From UBA1431 sp049324235 (GTDB lineage Bacteria > Bacillota > Clostridia > Christensenellales > UBA1431): a stretch of DNA of 51,511 nucleotides. Made by a program: the position numbers and the translations under genes. Positions 49,117-51,511 of this stretch are shown one piece after another. The notes under the pieces are model-generated. The model worked only from the letters and a program-made list of their open reading frames with translations, did no database searches and had not been told where the DNA came from. The stretch lies in NCBI GenBank assembly GCA_049324235.1, contig JBMOLJ010000080.1, positions 1 through 51,511 of the forward strand, given 5' to 3'. Numbering within the stretch: the first letter of the stretch is position 1; every line of letters starts with the position of its first letter.

Positions 49117-50475
49117 TTAATTCTTCAGGCTGTGTATCGGCGCGGGGATACGGCCGCCACGCCGGATGAACGCGTCCGGCTTAAACGGGTTGACGTCCAT
49201 GACGATCGCCTGTCCCAGCAGCCCGCCGAAGTCGACCGCGTCGCCCACTTTGCTCCCGGGTATGGGTATGATGCGCACAGCCGTAGTTTTATTATTTATC
49301 ATCCCGATTGCCGCCTGGTCCGCGATGATGGCCGAAAGCGTTTCCGCGCTGGTAGCCCCCGGCACCGCTATCATGTCCAGCCCCACCGAACAGACGCAGG
49401 TCATCGCCTCGAGCTTATCGATTCCCAATGCGCCGCGCTTCACCGACTCGATCATTTCCGCGTCCTCGCTCACCGGTATGAACGCGCCACTCAGCCCCCC
49501 TACGTGGGACGACGCCATCACACCGCCTTTTTTTACGGCGTCGTTGAGCATCGCAAGCGCCGCCGTCGAGCCGTGCGCGCCGCAGGATTCCAGGCCCATC
49601 TCCTGCAGGATCAGCGCAACGCTGTCCCCCACCGCGGGCGTCGGCGCTAATGACAGGTCAACAATGCCAAAGGGTACGCCCAGCCTGCTCGAAGCTTCCC
49701 GCGCCACCAACTGTCCCATGCGCGTGATGCGGAAAGCCGTTTTCTTGATGGTTTCCGCCACCACGTCGAAGCTTTCGCCGCGTACTTTTTCAAGCGCGCG
49801 CTTGACAACACCCGGTCCGCTCACGCCCACGTTGATTACGCATTCCGGCTCTCCCGCGCCGTGGAAAGCGCCGGCCATGAACGGATTATCTTCCACCGCG
49901 TTCGCAAACACAACGAGCTTGGCGCAACCTATGCCGCCGTCACCGGCCGTAAGCTCCGCCGTTTTCTTTATCACTTGGCCCATGTCCCGGACCGCGTCCA
50001 TGTTGATGCCCGCTTTTGTCGTTGCCACGTTCACGGATGCGCAGACGTGGGCGGTTTCGGAAAGCGCCTCAGGTATGGACGCGATAAGCTTATTATCCCC
50101 TATTGTCGCGCCTTTGTGCACGAGCGCGGAAAAACCGCCGATAAAATTTACGCCCGTGTCCTTTGCGGCACGCTCCAGCGTGTGCGCAAAGGCGATGTAG
50201 TCTTTTGCAGCGCAGGCCTGCGCCACCTGCGCAATGGGCGTGACCGATATCCGCTTGTTCACGATGGGTATGCCGTATTCGGACTCGATATCCTCGCCGA
50301 CCCTGACGAGGTTCTCTGCGCAGCGCATGATCTTGTCATACACGCGCGCGCAGGCCCGTTTCTCGTCGTGGTGCGCGCAGTCGTAAAGCGAAATACCCAT
50401 CGTCACCGTGCGTATATCCAGGTGCTCCTGCTCGATCATGCGTATCGTTTCAAGTATTTCATCCCTGCTAAGCAT
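49117..50475 (-). CDS. UPF0210 (PFL/DUF711) family protein
   Basis: This 452-residue conserved protein of the PFL/DUF711 family contains DIRTVTMGISLYDCAHHDEK, VNFIGGFSALVHKGATIGDN, DVVAETIKKTAFRITRMGQL, and GVPFGIVDLSLAPTPAVGDS. Its fold is related to pyruvate formate-lyase-like barrels, but its reaction is unknown. It is 11 bp downstream of the ACT-domain gene, and this pair is conserved through many bacteria, so the two proteins probably work together, with the ACT protein sensing an amino acid. The length matches the family. Confidence 0.92.
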   Translation of the reverse strand: MLSRDEILETIRMIEQEHLDIRTVTMGISLYDCAHHDEKRACARVYDKIMRCAENLVRVGEDIESEYGIPIVNKRISVTPIAQVAQACAAKDYIAFAHTLERAAKDTGVNFIGGFSALVHKGATIGDNKLIASIPEALSETAHVCASVNVATTKAGINMDAVRDMGQVIKKTAELTAGDGGIGCAKLVVFANAVEDNPFMAGAFHGAGEPECVINVGVSGPGVVKRALEKVRGESFDVVAETIKKTAFRITRMGQLVAREASSRLGVPFGIVDLSLAPTPAVGDSVALILQEMGLESCGAHGSTAALAMLNDAVKKGGVMASSHVGGLSGAFIPVSEDAEMIESVKRGALGIDKLEAMTCVCSVGLDMIAVPGATSAETLSAIIADQAAIGMINNKTTAVRIIPIPGSKVGDAVDFGGLLGQAIVMDVNPFKPDAFIRRGGRIPAPIHSLKN

Positions 50476-50486
50476 GAAAGCACCCC

Positions 50487-50756
50487 CTATATCCTGTGCA
50501 TCGCTTCGAATATATCCTGGCGCTGGATTCGGATGGACATGGAAATTTCTTTCCCTTTTTCTTCCAGCGCACTGCTCAGCTCGGCAAACGGCACCTCCAC
50601 CGCCGAAAGGTCAACGAGCATGACCATCACGAACGTATCCTGCAGCACCGTTTGGCTGATATCCAGTATGTTTGCCCGGTATCCGGCCAGCACTGTGCTG
50701 ACCCCGGCAATGATGCCTACCTTATCCTCCCCGATCACGGTAACGATGGCTTTCAT
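50487..50756 (-). CDS. ACT-domain protein, UPF0237 family
   Basis: This 89-residue single ACT domain (MKAIVTVIGEDKVGIIAGVS followed by TVLAGYRANILDISQTVLQD) belongs to UPF0237. ACT domains bind amino acids and regulate a partner enzyme; the conserved partner is the UPF0210 gene directly downstream. GGGTATGCC precedes ATG 50756 and is only a weak ribosome binding site. The ligand is unknown. Confidence 0.93.
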   Translation of the reverse strand: MKAIVTVIGEDKVGIIAGVSTVLAGYRANILDISQTVLQDTFVMVMLVDLSAVEVPFAELSSALEEKGKEISMSIRIQRQDIFEAMHRI

Positions 50757-50861
50757 GGCATACCCCTCATTTTTTGTATTTTTACCTCTATATAAGGCGA
50801 TAAGTCTTTTGTTCCTATGACGGCTGATCTAATACAGTAATACACGGTTGCTTTCGGACCG

Positions 50862-51511
50862 CTATCTTACATCGTTGGTGATTCCGAACAGCTTTGCCGC
50901 GTTTCCTCCTGCTATTGCCTCGTATTCGTGCGCATCCAGTTCAAGCGCGCGCAGATGCTCCACATATGCCTGCTGGTCCATCCAGGGCGAATCGCTCGCA
51001 AAGAGTATTTTACCGGTCCCGTGCGCGCGCGCCATGCGCAAAAACTGCGCATCGGACATGCTTTTAAAGCAATACGCCGTATCAAAATATACATTCAGCC
51101 CCAGAAGGCATTCTTCCGCCTCGGCCCACATCGACCAGCCCCCCATGTGCCCCAGCACGAAGCGCGAGGTATCCACCCGCTCGGCCACCCGCCTGAACCG
51201 ATGCGGCGGACAGTGCACGGGATCAGGATACCCGATGTCGACCCCCGCATGAAACACAATAACAAGCCCGAGTTTCACGCAGGCTTCATAGATCGGAAAC
51301 ATGCGCGGCTCATCAACAAAAAAATGCTGGTAGTCGGGATGGAGCTTAATGCCCGCAAGTCCGGCATCCCGTATGCGCCTGAGTTCGTCCTCCCAGCCGT
51401 TTTGACCGGGATGCACCGACCCCAGCGCCGCTATACCGGTTTCCTTGTTTATCCAAATGGAAAAATCGTTCACGCTCCTGGCCTGTGCGGGGCGTGTGGC
51501 AACCGGACATA
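50862..51511 (-). CDS. Amidohydrolase-2 family enzyme, 5' end outside window
   Basis: About 216 residues are visible from the C-terminal side, continuing in frame to the right edge. Visible features are GIKLHPDYQHFF (metal/substrate Lys-His), VIVFHAGVDIGYPDP, FVLGHMGGWSMWAEA (conserved His) and ILFASDSPWMDQ (catalytic Asp). These are the metal-site motifs of amidohydrolase_2 TIM barrels related to aminocarboxymuconate-semialdehyde decarboxylase. The internal GTG at 51473 is not the start, because coding-like residues (VATRPAQARSVNDF) continue upstream. The substrate is unknown. About 105 bp separate it from the ACT-domain gene. Confidence 0.85.
   Translation of the reverse strand, partial: CPVATRPAQARSVNDFSIWINKETGIAALGSVHPGQNGWEDELRRIRDAGLAGIKLHPDYQHFFVDEPRMFPIYEACVKLGLVIVFHAGVDIGYPDPVHCPPHRFRRVAERVDTSRFVLGHMGGWSMWAEAEECLLGLNVYFDTAYCFKSMSDAQFLRMARAHGTGKILFASDSPWMDQQAYVEHLRALELDAHEYEAIAGGNAAKLFGITNDVR

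Noticed and set aside
49166..50200. A 344-codon plus-strand ORF opposite the UPF0210 gene
   Set aside because: A shadow of a conserved family protein; Ser/Pro/Ala-rich with no motif.

Overview
The window is bacterial chromosome carrying an integrated, nearly complete prophage of about 42.4 kb. The host is most likely an anaerobic Clostridia-type Firmicute. Evidence for this includes strong AGGAGG-type ribosome binding sites, PepF, a QueT-type transporter, the UPF0210/ACT pair, a LuxR-type regulator beside a 2-oxo acid dehydrogenase E2 gene, and a phage gene set typical of gut Clostridia. I cannot name the species.

Left host flank (1-3902): the 5' part of a lipoyl E2 acyltransferase gene (minus), a divergent LuxR-family regulator, a short-chain dehydrogenase, then about 650 bp without an intact gene that holds hairpins and a decayed small ORF. 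Right host flank (46251-51511): tRNA-Ala(CGC), a QueT-like transporter, oligoendopeptidase F, a cluster of four hairpins, the UPF0210 + ACT-domain pair and a partial amidohydrolase.

Prophage (3903-46279): a 30-bp direct repeat, the 3' end of tRNA-Ala, marks attL and attR. The integrase lies next to the intact tRNA at the right end, and paired GTGTACT repeats at both ends look like integrase arm sites. Reading leftward from the lysogeny switch (about 43.3 kb), the minus strand carries early regulators, many very small zinc-ribbon or membrane proteins, and a replication module: a Cas4/RecB-like nuclease, a DUF2815-like ssDNA-binding protein, family A DNA polymerase, VapE primase-helicase, VRR-NUC nuclease and a broken SNF2-type helicase. 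Next come terS, terL, portal, a Prp-like cysteine protease, scaffold, an N4-gp56-family capsid protein, short-tail genes, a 3166-residue large polyvalent protein and the lysis genes. No tape-measure or tail-tube gene is visible, so this is probably a podovirus-like phage. Rightward of the switch are the CI-like repressor, an AT-rich cargo pair (lipoprotein and small membrane protein), an ImmA/IrrE-like protein and the integrase.

Most interesting signals: (1) a phage-encoded Prp protease beside a scaffold and a capsid protein that both carry an N-terminal LNLRLF motif, the type of site Prp cleaves; this looks like a self-contained capsid-maturation system. (2) The giant protein has an internal HExxH metallopeptidase and five RFS[IL]K-like motifs that delimit its middle modules, which suggests processing of a polyprotein. 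(3) An iteron array in the 3' end of vapE beside AT-rich DNA is a probable phage origin. (4) In the lysogeny switch, 17-bp operators exactly fill the -35/-10 spacers of both divergent promoters. (5) The helicase gene has a +1 frameshift and an in-frame TGA inside its Walker A region.
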